Source: Acestrorhynchus altus
Lineage: Eukaryota; Chordata; Actinopteri; Characiformes; Acestrorhynchidae
DNA length: 64,000 bases
NCBI GenBank assembly: GCA_034509495.1
Contig: CM067503.1
Coordinates: 6,564,115-6,628,114 of the forward strand
Reading direction: 5' to 3'
The notes under the pieces were generated by a model. It saw only the letters and a program-made list of their open reading frames with translations. It was not told the DNA's origin and made no database searches. Below, in pieces: positions 31,681-45,635 of the stretch. Positions within the stretch are counted from its first letter, which is position 1; every line of letters starts with the position of its first letter. Both the position numbers and the translations under genes were made by a program.

Positions 31681-31781
31681 CTCTCTCTTTCTCTCTCTCT
31701 CTCTCTCTGTCTCTCTCTCACTGTTTCTCTCTCTCTCTCAGTCTCTCTCTCAGTCGTTCTCTCTCTCTCTCTCTCTCTCAA

Positions 31782-31834
<53 letters not shown>

Positions 31835-31876
31835 CTCTCTCTCTCTCTCTCAGTCTCTCTCTCATTCTCTCTCTCT
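31520..31876. repeat. Complex (CT)n array upstream of ADAM22
   Basis: A 357-bp CT array punctuated by CAGT, CAAT and CGTT. A block of about 47 bp (CACTGTTTCTCT...CAGTCGTTCTCT) occurs twice, near 31549 and 31720, so part of the array was duplicated. It ends about 170 bp before the ADAM22 ATG. Confidence 0.9.
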
Positions 31877-31989
31877 GTGATTGTTGTGGGTGAGGGAGAG
31901 GGGGAGCTCTATTGTCTGTGATCGTCGCTGAGGAGGGAGCGCAGATAAACAGGGTGAGGGGGGCTCGTCGGTGGTCGCTGGTCGTGTGT

Positions 31990-32048
31990 TCGGACCGCGG
32001 CTCGGTTCTGCTGGAGCGGTTCTGCTGGAGCGGGAGTGTCCGGACGCC
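31990..32048 (+). promoter_or_regulatory. ADAM22 GC-rich 5' leader
   Basis: CpG-bearing, G-rich sequence with a direct repeat (GGTTCTGCTGGAGC twice, 15 bp apart) just before the ATG. Probably 5' UTR; no TATA box is seen, and the transcription start cannot be fixed. Confidence 0.45.
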
Positions 32049-32121
32049 ATGGCCGCGCGCTGGGCTGCGCTCTGCCTGCTGTGGCTGTGCGGGGCGGTCA
32101 GCTCCTCCACACCTCTGCACG
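32049..32121 (+). CDS. adam22: ADAM22 coding exon 1 (signal peptide)
   Basis: ATG in good context (ACGCCATGG); a hydrophobic core LCLLWLCGAV follows an N-terminal Arg. Donor GTAACG. Confidence 0.85.
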
Positions 32122-35100
32122 GTAACGAGTTACCTTCTCTCTCCCCTTCCTGCCTCCCTGAGCCGCATCCAGGAGCCTGCTGGCCCGCTGTACTGGTACC
32201 AGTCATGGAGGATGTAAACAGACATGGAAGCTGATGCACCTGCGCTGGACTGGCCTTTACAGCTGCTCCGCACTGACCGCTGTGCTTGCTCTCATTTCTC
32301 TCATTACAGCAGTGAAACAGCTGGACTGCCGTTATTACCCCATTATTACCTTCTACCAGGGCTTTATTGTTGTTAGTGTGAATGCATGCATGCATTTATA
32401 CAGCCATGCAACCTTATTAACCTTATATCAGTAATGCAACTTTTAAAATGATGGTTGGCTTGAATGCATGCATGTAACTGCATTTTATTCTTATTTTTAG
32501 CATTTATACAGCCATGCAATGCAATTTAATTAGGACTATTAACCTTAAACAGTAATGCAACCTTTTATTGTTATGGTGGGCTTAGATTTAGCATGCATTT
32601 AATTACATTTTATTCCCATTTTTGTAATCATTATTAACCTTGTGTCAGTAATGCAGCATTGTATTGTTATGGTTGGCATGAGTGCATGCATGTACCTGCA
32701 TTTTATTCTCATTTTTAGCATGCATACAGCTAATGCAATGCAATTTAAATATCATTATTAACCTTAAAACAGCAAATCAGCCTTTTATTGTTATTGTTAG
32801 CATTAATGCTTTTATGTAACTGCACTTTATTCTTATTCATATCCATAAATTAATCCAAGCAGTTGAATTTCATTCAGAGCATTAAGACACTCACCCTGCA
32901 TGTTAGTATCATAAACATGATCAATAGCTGTTTATCCTGTTTATTTTCATTGTGATGGCTCAAGTAGATCACACAGGAAAGAATAGTCTTGAGCCTAAAG
33001 GCAACGCACACCTACACATGATGGGAAACCTGTGTGTGTATGTGTGTTTTGGTGGTAGGAGACGGATCGGTGAGGGTGAGGACCCTCCGTGCTGACAACA
33101 GGGAGATTACTCTGCCCACGAGGCTTGTGTACCGCCCGGATCGCGGTGGTGGTCAGATGGCACACGACACCCTGGGCACACGGGTGCGCACAAGCTCCAG
33201 TGACCCGCCGGTGAGCAAAACCCCTCCATCCCCACTTACCCCACCATCCATATTATCTCCTCCCCTCCTCTCCCCCAAACCCTGCCCCCGCCTCCCCTCC
33301 ATCAGGACCCGTTGCTATTGGATACGCTTTGGCTCAGTTGTTGTTTACATGTTTGTGTTTACACTTTTAGCACAGCAAAAACAGTTAGAGAAAGGCTCTC
33401 AGTAATCATATTTGGGGGAAGATTCGGGTGTTATAAGCTTTCAGCTAATATGAGACCCTTGTATCATGCAGACTGAGTTGTTGTATTTTACTTAATTACT
33501 TAATAAACTCTTAAGCATCAGCTGAAATTGGGTAAACAACCCTTTCTTGAATTATGTGATTGTCCAGAATGGGTGCACATTCAGCGGTTTAGTTTGAAGG
33601 TACTGTACAATGGCATTGTTGTTTAATGAGTTCGGAACATGGAAGTGAAATAGTGTTTTCCCAGTCAAGTCACCATTTTTGGAGATACATGTTTTTCATT
33701 GGACAACGACAATTTATGCCCAACAAATGACGTAAACTCAGCCCACTAGCAAAAGACAGTCTAGCATTCTAACCCCTTGAAGCATTCAAGTCAAACCCTC
33801 TCTGTGTCTTTTGTATTTTTCCATCCTCATGTCCTTGCCCAACATCATCTTCCAGTTGCTCTCCACATTGTTAAACTTTGTATAGCACAGCTTTGTTTTT
33901 AGTCCTGCAACAACAATAAATAGTACACCCTGCTAGCAGTGTGTGGTGAGCTACCTGATGACATATTAAAGCAGGCTGGGTAGGGTTCGGCCATAGCCTA
34001 GTGCAGAAAGCCACTTGTTTCCCCAGCTTGCGCTTTACTGTGCCCAACTTTTAACTCCCCTTTTCCTGAATCAGGCCTCAGGAAAAGCTGCAGTAATAAT
34101 CTCGGGTTCACATAGTAACATGTTTTACAATATATATCATAGCAGATGAGCCTGGTGGTGACATGCTGTTCTGCTGCATAGGCATGAGGAAAAACCACCT
34201 CTGAAAACTGTATTCTCTCGAAATAGTCGCTATGTCATAAGGTTATACACATGCAGCTTTATACTCCTTTATGTATAAAAATCTATACATCTATTTGAAA
34301 CAATGTTTCCGTAACTGCTCCCATACCTCTATGCATCCTTTATATTGGCCTGGATGTTAAGCGATACATCAGTAAAGCGGAGTGCAGAGCAAACATGGTG
34401 ATGCTGGAGGAGGTGATAATGTACTTATACGCTGGTTTAAATGGCGGTTAAATCATTACGTCTTTTCTGGAAGAGTTTCTTCTTCATTGTGTCCATATGG
34501 AAGATTTAGTGGGTGTTTCTCAATAACAAGAAGCCAAAGAATGAACTTTTTCTTCTTGGGAAGAACATTCTAGACACGTTTTCTTGCAAGATCAAACTCA
34601 CCAGAAGACAAGAACAGAGGTCTGTACCGATGTGCTGTGCATCAGCATAGCCTCACAACATAACAGATATCTTGGATCAAATGAACTAAGGCTTGACAGC
34701 TTTACTACACTTTTTTGGGCTCATTCGTAAAATAGTAAGTATGAAAGGGGTGCGAACAAGAATTTGTCCTGCAGGGGTTGTAGAGGTGGGCCGGGGTATC
34801 AGGTATTAGTGGGTATTAGGATCTATGTATCGGCAAACGTTGGTCATAGATGTTTAATAATGTAGACTTGACCAATATATGGAACTAGTATATGATACTG
34901 TGATTTATTAAACCACAGAACAGCTGGATTTTACTGGTGGATTTAGTTCCAAAATCAATGATACGCTAATATCAGTATTGGCCAACAATTCTCATCACTA
35001 CAAATATGTCATACACACTGAGCAACAAAGATATTCTTTTATCCCTTTCTGAAGTGAAATTGGGATAAACTGTCAGTGTCAAAAATAAAACATTAATAAC

Positions 35101-37201
35101 TTAAAAGAGAGCTCTCTTTTTCAGGATGCATGCTCTGTTGATTGTTAATAGTTACATTCACAACTACAGATGAAGTGTTTTGGTACATTACTCAGTTCTA
35201 CAAAAGTAACTTAGTTTGGTGAAAATGATGCAGGTCAGACTTTAAAGAACAAATCTAGGAGCCTTTTAGCACCGTCTCCTTTCTCGTGCTCCTTAAGAGT
35301 TCTGGAGGAGCGGCATCTGGTCGTCGTGATGTAATCTTGAGTTAGTCATTTTACTGAAAGATGTTACCCAAAAAGCATGACTTTAGCTAAGTTAACTACC
35401 CCTGGTTGTGCCTGACAGTGAAACATTACTACAGCGGATTTACTACGCCAGCTACAGCCCTCATCCACAATCACTAGTGCAGCTGTAGCATTCTGGTGCA
35501 CTGGCTGTGGTCCTGATTTGAAATAGTAAATGTGGTGTCAGCATGCTGGGTACAGACCTGGTTCTAAGTCAGGCACCTTGTCCCGTTTGACATCACTTCA
35601 TGTGAATTAAACCTAATGCTATCCTGAGATGTATGTCTGACATTCGCTGGAAAACACACATTATTTACACTGTACATTATGAAATCAACACACAACCAGC
35701 TACCAGACTGTGTGTTTCTACTGTTTGTTTAGTAATTTCATTGGTGCTGCACTTTAAAGCACATTTATGGTATTTTTTGCGACTGGGCTCCCCCAATTTA
35801 TTGCAATCAGTATTGCATAAGAATGCAGTTAATACTAACAGATGTTGTGTGTAGCGTGGTTAGAAAAAATGCTCTGTTCTGTTGCTATGTTGCTATGAAT
35901 CCATGCTTGTAGTCCTCTCATTCAAAGCCAGCTTCTAAATGTCTTATAACGCCTTCTGTAGGCTCCACGGTGGCTCTTCCTCTAGCAGAATGGAAATCGA
36001 CTGAATTGCTGCAGTGCATGTTCACATTTCACATCATAAATACATCACTTATAGTGATAGTACAATTTGCAATTTCCTTGTGCTCCCATGCTTTTCTATC
36101 ATGGTCGAAAATCGATTTTGCTTTTGTTGGATGAACTGTGTTTTTTTTCCCAGAGTACACCAGTCAGCCCGTAACATTACCACCATTGACAGGTCAAGTT
36201 GATTATCTGGTTATAATGGTTCCAGTTAAGGGTGGGTTCTACATATTAGGCAGCAAGCGAACAGTCAGTTCTTCAAGTTGATGTGTTGAAGGATGCGAGT
36301 GACTTTGACAAGGACCAGATTGTGATTTTTCATGGACATTTAAACCTAAGACTGAAGCCAGAATCAGAATCAGAAATACTTTATTAATCCCAGAAGGAAT
36401 CTGCAATTCCAAAGGCAAGTGCAATACCTTTCAGAGCTTCTCTGGTGGCACCAGCTGCACCAAAGCAATATTGGGTGGTTTTATTTTTATGGCTGTTTGT
36501 TGTACATTTGGCCTATATCATGTAGCCCAACTGCTGGATGCACCACCTTGATCCCTTTATTCTTAATAGGGACACACATTATCTACAGTTTGCCAGGCAA
36601 CTGTAATATTAAGAGTTTGGCAGGTATTCAGTTTTAACTGGTTGCATAATACTGTTACGTGCTTTACATAATTTACAGCCTAATCATAACGCAGGCCCAG
36701 TACTCGCCCTTTGTACAGCCCGGCTGGAAAGCTGGCGAGTAGCATTTGGATGCAGATCCCTTTCTTGGCAAGGCAGGCGAATTTAGGCCAGACAAACACA
36801 AAGGAGACGAGCCAGTCACAGCTTTTATTAAAAATGTTAATGTAGCATTTAACCCACAAAACCTTGACAGGAACGACCTCAGTATTGATGAGTTTATTTC
36901 TGCTTTGACTCTGCTTTAGGCTACAGCAGGTAGAAAATACAGAAGCTTCCCCCCACCAACCTAGACCCCTACACCCCCCTCTCATACCCTGGTCTGAGGC
37001 ACGCTGGCCGATCTTCAGTGCGTGACTGAATTGATAACAAAGGCAATGAAACACAGCCGGGAATGGATTAGAGTTATTTTAATGAGCCCTCTCTTTGCCG
37101 GGACGTCTGTGGGTGCAGACGTCGCAGTACAAAGCCCCGGGCCGTATTTGCAGATCATACTATTTATTAATTTATTGCACTTGATTTGTGCGAGTGTGTG
37201 T

Positions 37202-37257
<56 letters not shown>

Positions 37258-40200
37258 ATGTCAGTATAGGGTTCCTGGTCAGCCTGCAGCAAACAAAGCT
37301 GATTCATCTTGCTAATGTGTCGTACTGGTTGCAGTGCGGTTTCTGCTGGGGTGAATTCTATTGGTTATTTTCCACCTCAGCACTTTGGCTGTTTATTCAC
37401 TGCCCCATTTTTGTTCATATCCTGATAAATTACACATAATCTGTGACCAAGAAAGCTGTCTTTTATGATTTTTATTTTGACTCTGTACTAGCTATAAGTC
37501 TAATACTTAAATAATTCATCTCAACATTAAAATAATGTTAATAAATATATTGAATCAGGGCATTTTTGTAACAATTAACACCAGATTAATCACACGCAGC
37601 CTAAACCATTACTTCTAAGTATGATTATGTCACTTTTTGTTATGTCACATATTGAATATTAAATTAAAAAAATGTTGTTTTTTTTACCCAGTTTTCTCCT
37701 GTAAAGTTACACATGCCAATTCCCGAATCCCACTATATTACTCCCAGCAAGCACATGCTTCCTCTGATACATATGATGCCAGCCTCCTGCCACTATTTGC
37801 ATCCTTGCTGGACAGCCAATGCGCTCAGAGGAAATCACCGGGTCCCCATCTCCGATGCAATGACTGACAGACACCTATGCCGACCAGCATCACACTGAGT
37901 TTGTGATGAATGGAGAGACGCTAAAGTAATTAATGGCTTGACCACTGATAAATTATTGGAGGATGATAACCATTATAGTAACCCATTATTGATGATGATG
38001 GGTTAGTTTGAAAATAACTACACTACACTCAATGCTGTTTTGAGTGCTGCTATTTTCCACCTTGTGACTTGAACAACCTGAGGCATCTGTGCCATGTTCA
38101 CCGAAACTAAATGCCTCAGATGGTGGTGACCTCAGAATTGAAAAATCTTGCTAAACACTCCTGTTCAAGGAGATATGAGGGAATATTTACCCACATATTG
38201 ATTTGCACAGGACTAATATAAGGTGATTTCTACGGTTTGTTTTACACTAGGTAACATAGTCTGGGATTTTAGCTCTGGTAAAAATTACTCTGTTTAAACT
38301 AATCTCATCCGAATACGACTTAAGTCGTTAAGTTGTTGCACAACCTACCATTCATAAATGAATGTCCCCAACACTCAACATCATGTTTTGATTATTTTAT
38401 GGTTTACAGTAAATCATACTATGTCTTAACCTACATTGACAAGCCTACAATGTGCTCTCAATTCGAGATGGATACAGTTTAGTGGACTGAGACTGCGTGC
38501 TGGAATTTATTTACAAGATTTCAGTGTTTATTAGCAAAGACAGACTCATGGCTCCATTGCTCAACTAAAGAGTGTAACGTAGGCACCCGTCACGTCTCGA
38601 CTACATTTAGATTAAGTGGAAAATTATGTAAATTTTGTCAAATTTTTTAACAACAGATGGCAACAGATAGATTAGTGAGATCATATCACACATGTAGGGA
38701 AGTCTTCTTATCTAACAGAGTGTAAGCAGAAAGAAGGATGTGGGGTGGGACACAGAACCACAGCAGAAGGTCAGCAAGCAACAGGATGAGTCTGGAAGAA
38801 GCCATAAGTCCAGTGTCAAAGCAGTGTTAGTCTGTAGGCTATTAGGGTTGGGCCTCTTCCAAAAGGCATATAGTAGTAGATTTGTTGTGCTGGTATTATA
38901 TTCAATCAATATAATATATATATATATATATATTATATTCTAATTCTGGATGTTGTGACAAACTCAGTCACATGAATCTGTAGTTACAAGCATACTGTTC
39001 CATGTATGCGTGATCAGTTATGAAGAGAAGATGCTGTATACCAATCAGCCATAACATCAGAGCCAGAAGATTAACAGATCTGACCATTTGAGGCATGGTC
39101 ATGTAGGTGGGGCCTACATAAGCAGACTTTGACACCCATGATCCTCTTGTTGGCTCACTGGTTGTTCTTTATTGGACTGCTTTTGGGAGGTACTGACCAC
39201 TGTATAAATTGGAAACACCCCATATGACCTGCCTGATGCTTTGGAAATGTTTTGGCCCATTCATCACTCCATCACAGTTTGGCTCAAAGTGGCTCAGATT
39301 CCCATGCTTAACCATTTCCCCTTTTTTACCCTAAACATCAAGAACTGACCGTTCATTCGCTGCATAATATTTCTGGCCCTTGTAAATGAAGCTGTAGATG
39401 AAGCTAATCACATTTTTCATGTCAGCGGTCAGTGGTGCTAATGTTACGGCTGATCATTGTGTGTGGCTGATCAGTATATCGACTCCCTGAAGTGAGGTTT
39501 GGTATTTAGATATTATTCAGCCTATTTATTCATTAACATCTATAGATGATTTAATATGAAATTAAAGTGTGTTTGAGCTGTATTCATCTGATCTGGGGCG
39601 ATGTGTTTACCAGGGAGACTGAAATGTCCATATGTTTGGTGTCGTGAATGGCTTTCTGCATGTGAATGTCTGTTTGACTGATTATTGAAGAGACAAAAAA
39701 CAGAAAAACGTTTGGGTTGTTTTTGAAATATTTACCTAGATTACAGGTCTGGCTGCATACAGACCTGCATTTTGTTTTCTTGCATTCCCATTCTCATAAA
39801 GAAGAAGACTTTACCAGACCTCCCCTCCCTTACACTTTCTTGTAGGGCACGTTTTGCTGTTACCTTTCCATAAAGATTTTAAATGTACAGTACATCTCTC
39901 ATGAAAATAACATAATTCACTCCTCGTTGATGCCAAAGTCCACAGAGCAAAAAATATGCTGAAAGCAGATATGTGCTTAGTTGTAATAACAGAATTGGAG
40001 CATGCATATCTGTATACAGTGCCCTCCATAATTATTGGCACCCCTGGTTAAGATGTGTTCTTTAGTTTCTAATAAATGAGTATTTTTCTAAATTATATAG
40101 GACCACGATGGAAAAAAAGAGTGTACTCAAGTGTATTTATTCAGTAGGAAAAACACCCCACATTAAGAAATAATTGTTTAACATCAACACAATTATTAGC

Positions 40201-42916
40201 CCCCCTGATGTTAATACTTTGTACAACCCCCTTTTGCCAACAAAACAGCACCTAATCTTCTCCCATAATGTTTCACAAGATGGGAGAATACAGAAAGAGG
40301 GATCTTCAACCATTCCTCTTTGCACAATCTCTGTAAATCATCCAGCGACCTGGGTCCTCTGCGCTCTCCTCTTCAGCTCACCCCACAGGTTTTCAATGGG
40401 GTTGAGGTCTGGGGACTGAGATGGCCATGGGGGGAGCTTGATTCTGTGTGTGGTGAACCATTTCTGCCACAGGTTTAGGGTCATTATCTTGCTGAAAGAC
40501 CCAGTGACGACCCATCTTCAGCTTTTGGTCAGAAGCCACCAGATTTAGTTTTAAAATGTCCTGGTATTTCAAAGCATTCATGACGCCATGCACCGTAACA
40601 AGGTTCCCAGGGCCTTTGGAAGAGAAACAGGCCCACAGCATCACTGATCCTCCCCCATATTTCACAGTGGGCATGAGGTGCTTTTCTGCATACTCAGCTC
40701 TTGTGTTACGCCAGACCCACTTACAGCATTTGTTGCCAAAAAGCTCTATCTTTGTTTCATCTGACCAAAGCACACGGTCCCAGTTGAAGTTCCAGTTCTG
40801 CTTAGCAGACGTTTGCGTTTATGATTTTGAGAAAAGGTTGTTTCCGTGCATTCCCCCCAAACAGCTTGTTGGCATGTAGATAGCACCTGATGGTTGTTTT
40901 GGAGTCTTTGTGACCCTAAGAAGCTACCATGTGTTGCAATTCTGTAACAGTGAGCTTTGGAGAACTTTTCATTTCTCTTATCATCCTCGTCACTCTCCGT
41001 GGTGGCAAAATAAACTTGCGTCCTCGTCCAGGCTTGTTTACCACGGTTCCAGTTGTTTTAAACTTCTTAATAATTCCTCTGACAGTAGATATGGACAGAT
41101 GTAGGCCATTTTCTTGTAGCCATTGCCTGACTTGTGAAGCTCAACACACATCTGCCTTACTTGAATGGTATGTTCCTTTCCCATGTCAAAGGGAAATGGG
41201 CTCTGTGTCACGTCATATTTATACCCCAGGGAAACAGGAAGTTGTGAATTACTAATTAAATGTTCCTACATACTCTAATCAACTTCGTAAACTACTGTAG
41301 AATTGACAGAAATACTTTAATTACATTTATGTCCTGATCTTGTGCAGGAGGTCAGATATTGCAAATATGGTTGTTTTCTATCTTGTATAAAATATACAAT
41401 ATTTCTTATATATTTCCTGTGGTTGCTATGGTGTTACATGGTGGTTGCTATGGTGTTCCAAGTGTTTGCAATGGAGTTGCTAAGCTGTTAGGTGGTTATT
41501 TGCTATTATCGAACAACTGATAAACAATTGACTGATAGGTTGATTGTCTGTTATCAGTTAACTAGCTAACACACAAAAATATATAGTAACAGTTTAAGTG
41601 GATGAATCAGTAAATCGGTTTAAACGAGTTAACGGTTTCATTTGTAACTGAACCACATCTCACACTTCTTTCAGCTGGTGCTTGTGTTACGTATGTGTGA
41701 TAAAGAAAGTTTGGGAGAATTGCAAATCAGTGAGAAAAAGAAAGAGAAAGGGAGTTGAGGGCTTGATTGTTGAAGCGAAGGTACCCTTAGTTGTCTACGT
41801 TGAAGCCCAGCTTGTAGCCTGTTGTTCAGATACAGCTTTTAAAAGGCTTTTAAAGCAATAGCGTCAGCACTTTTGGCAGACTGTGCTGGACAGCGCTTGT
41901 GGGAGACCCACCGAGAAGCAAACAAACAAAAGCATCAGAAAAGTGTGGTTCCTCTTAAGAGCCTTTGACATAACAAGAATCCACAAGCTGTAAGGAAGAT
42001 AGTGAGAGGCTACAGTCACAGTGATAGTGAGAGGCAGAGTGTAGCTGAATCAGTGACTGTGTGATTATTGTGATTGACCAGTAATGGACCATTGTTTGTT
42101 ATGAGACGATTAATAGCAGTTATGTAAACAACTAATGTGTATAATAAGTTATAACTATACACGAAACATCACCATAGCAACCACAATGATTTGATTCATC
42201 ACAATTAACACACACATTTGATGTGATTGATCATGATTAACTACACAGTAAATGCATTTTTTTATAATGAACTACACAAGAAATATGATTATTGTATTTA
42301 TCAGTGTTTCCAACAGGACCTCTTAATGGTAATTAAGGAAGTTTCTCTTTCAGCTGTCTATTAAACCGTCCCTATAAATCCCACCTCTGTCCAAACAACC
42401 CGTATCAGTGTTTTAGGAAGTCCTGATGAGGCCTAATGACTGTATTATTCAGCAGTTAGAGCAGCTTTTAGCAGGAGCACTTGCTTAGACACTTAACATG
42501 CTTTTGCAAACACTTTCAGGCCTCATCTCGAAAATGCCCTTAAATCATCTGCCGTACTCTGCTATCCTCTACCCAGGTCTGTTTTTAGCCCTGTATGCAG
42601 CTCAGCTGACGTCTCCTCAAAACAAGATCTGTCGGAGAAGCAAATGTGAAGATGTATTTATAGTATTTGATCGATGCGAAAGGGTGGAGGGGGGTAGAAA
42701 CTGTTTGCTTACTATTTTTGGCGTTTCTTTAATTGAGACAGATCATCAAAACTGGACTGCAGCAGGTTTACTGAAGACGAAGCAAATTCACGATTAGACA
42801 GACTGTAGCAGTGAGCCTTGGGAACAAGTGCTGGAAAATGTTTCCTCCTCTTACACACTTCCTCCTCCTTCCTCTGAACACTTCGATCTCTCTAATGAGA
42901 TCTGTGCGTGCGTGAA

Positions 42917-42947
<31 letters not shown>

Positions 42948-45596
42948 GGATGTGATAATGCAGTCTAGTGCATTTGCAGTTGATATTTTTGTAGAACAGG
43001 TCTGCACTTTATTTTTACAGAGAGCCCAGCCTCAGCCTCATTCTCGTCTGGTGGGCAAAGGGCTTATTATCGTTAATTGATGTTGTCTTTAATAGCCTAC
43101 AGTGTTCTTTTGTTATCTAACATTGTGTTGTGAATGTTTGCATTGGTTTAAACACAACAGTATCATTGATACCAGCACCTTTTTGAGTCTGCACTTCTAA
43201 TGTTCAATTCTACATTACAGATAATTATCCGTTAGAACCCTAGTCCAATTTTGAGGAATGTTATTGTACTTTAATGTACTCTTATTGACCAAAATTTGAA
43301 AATTGTTCATAGGAAATAGTGCCAGATATTGTTAATAGAATACTCAAATTTGATGGATATAAGATATCCTTTTGGTTTTTCAAAATACTTGACAGTGGTC
43401 CAAATATAATAAAAAGATAACTTGTATGTCCTTTTTATTTATTTATTCATTCATTCATTTATGTATTTATGTATTTATTTATTTATTTAGTATACGTATC
43501 AGTATTATCCCTTCTCAGCACTTCCATTCTGAAATTTGGTCACTGTGAGGGAAAAAGAAAGAGAGCAAACAGCCCCTCCCTTCTTGTTTTCTTCTGTAAC
43601 CCAATATCTGGGTTAATGACATAATTAGCCCCACCCCCTCTCAATGATCAGTCAGAGTTTGCCTGTAGGTTGAGCAGATAGATGTGGACAGAGCAGTAAA
43701 CATTACTAGACTCTCCTTTGGCATTTAGTTATTTAGAAAGGGGCTTTAGCTGTTTTCTGAGCTGAACTTTCGTCTCAGCCTGTGATAATAATTGCTGCTC
43801 TCAAAGGAATTGACCTTGTCTGTTTGATCACTGACTCTGTTGGTCAGCCCTGATAGTATTAATTGTCTTTATTGTGTGTTGTCTGTAAGCTCTGAATACT
43901 TTGATTTCTATTTTTAATGTAACAGGTTTGTGCTGTAATGTGAAATGATGGCAGTGGTGCACTTCACAGTTCCACTGTTTCACAGCTCAATGCAGGGGAG
44001 CTCTATGTCCGTCTAGCCCCCATCAGTAGGTCCTTGTTTAGCAGCTCCAAAGAGTCTTATTCTATTGAAAGTACTTCTCTACAGAGTCTGAACAGGCTGT
44101 ATGTGCATGGGTGCATCTTAAAGTATCTGAATGCATTCTTTAGATTGGGTGTCCACAAAGATTTGGACATACCTGTGTAGTATAGTGTACTAACTTGAAC
44201 CTATTTGGACGAATCCTTAACTGAAAAATGAAGGCATGTAAATTTCAAATCAAATCAAATCAAAATTTATTTTTATAGCGCTCTTCACAACTGAAGTTGT
44301 CACAGAGCAGCTTCACAGAAAATAAATAAATAAATAAATAAATAAATAAGAAAGGTTAAAACAGAAACAGAAACAGAAAGTATAAATGACAGATCCCCTA
44401 GTGAGCAAGCCACATGGCGACAGTGGCAAGGAAAAACTCCCTCAGCTGGAGGAAGAAACCTTGGGAGGAACCAGGCTCACAAGGGGAGGACCCATCCTCC
44501 TCTGGTCAAACTACTTATACATGGTTAGGGGACACTGGACCCCTACATCTCTGTTCTATTACTCGGGTATTGAAGTAATGTTAATTATCTGGTGGACATA
44601 ATATTAACAGTAGATTTCTACAGTTGGTGATGGTGGGGGAGCAGCTAGTCCATGGCAGTGTGGGAAACTAGTCCAGGTCCAGTTGGTGGAAGGTGGAGAG
44701 CCAATGTATACATGTATCAGGGGAGCTTGGAGTCCTTCTCAGGTGGGGCAGAAGAACTTGGGGTTAGGACCTAATCAGTTCTGGCTGGTGGGTCATCGTT
44801 AACTCGGAAAAGATACCGAGATGAATTAGTTTGGAATTTAAAAAGAGAACAGAGAATGTAAACATTACCAGAGTGTGGCGAGTGACTCCGGCAGATCTAA
44901 CTATAACAGCATAACTAAGGAGAGAACCAGAAGGTAACATAAACATGGGAGCATCCTGAAACATTGGCATCTAACTGCTCCACCATCACAAACCAGAGTG
45001 ATTGCGAGAAGGAGTCAGGCGGCAGCACCAACATCGCAGTTTAATTTTGAGTTTGGGGATGTTCTGATCCTGTTCTGTCCTGTTCTGTCCTGTTCTTTGC
45101 CATCATAGTTTGGATCTTGTAAGAATGTCTTAGATGTCATTTTTCCTAACTGTTCACTTGCTCTAATATGTAGATCTCACTGCTTGACAGGTTCCATTGT
45201 AACCAGATAATCACTGTTATTAACTTCACCTGTCAGTTGTTGTAATTTTTATTGGAGTTAAATGAATGTGACTTTGGGGAGATGTCAGTCATATTTGTCT
45301 GTGAAGCGCTGTTTTTTAAATATTTTACTATAGTATTTAAATGTACAATTGAAACATAAAATATGATTCTGTTGTTTTCTGCTGCTAAACATTGGTAAAG
45401 TGTGGTGTCTACAGTATTTTTTATAACTGATATGTTATCTTTTTTCCTATATTTTGTCTTAATTTAAAATAATTTCAGTTAATGTTTCATAAAAATGTTA
45501 ACAAATTAATGTCTGACCAAACACCATATGTTGTGGACACCAAATTATGCGAGTGCTTGGGCTCACAGGCCACCGTTGTAGAGGTAGCACTTACCA

Positions 45597-45635
<39 letters not shown>

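Noticed and set aside
31454..31921. 155-codon Ser/Leu repeat frame and the antisense Arg/Glu frames
   Set aside because: Arises from the CT array; no gene-like composition or splice support.
31862..32395. 177-codon antisense frame over ADAM22 exon 1
   Set aside because: A shadow of the GC-rich leader and signal-peptide exon; no recognisable domain, while the sense strand has a clear ADAM22 exon.
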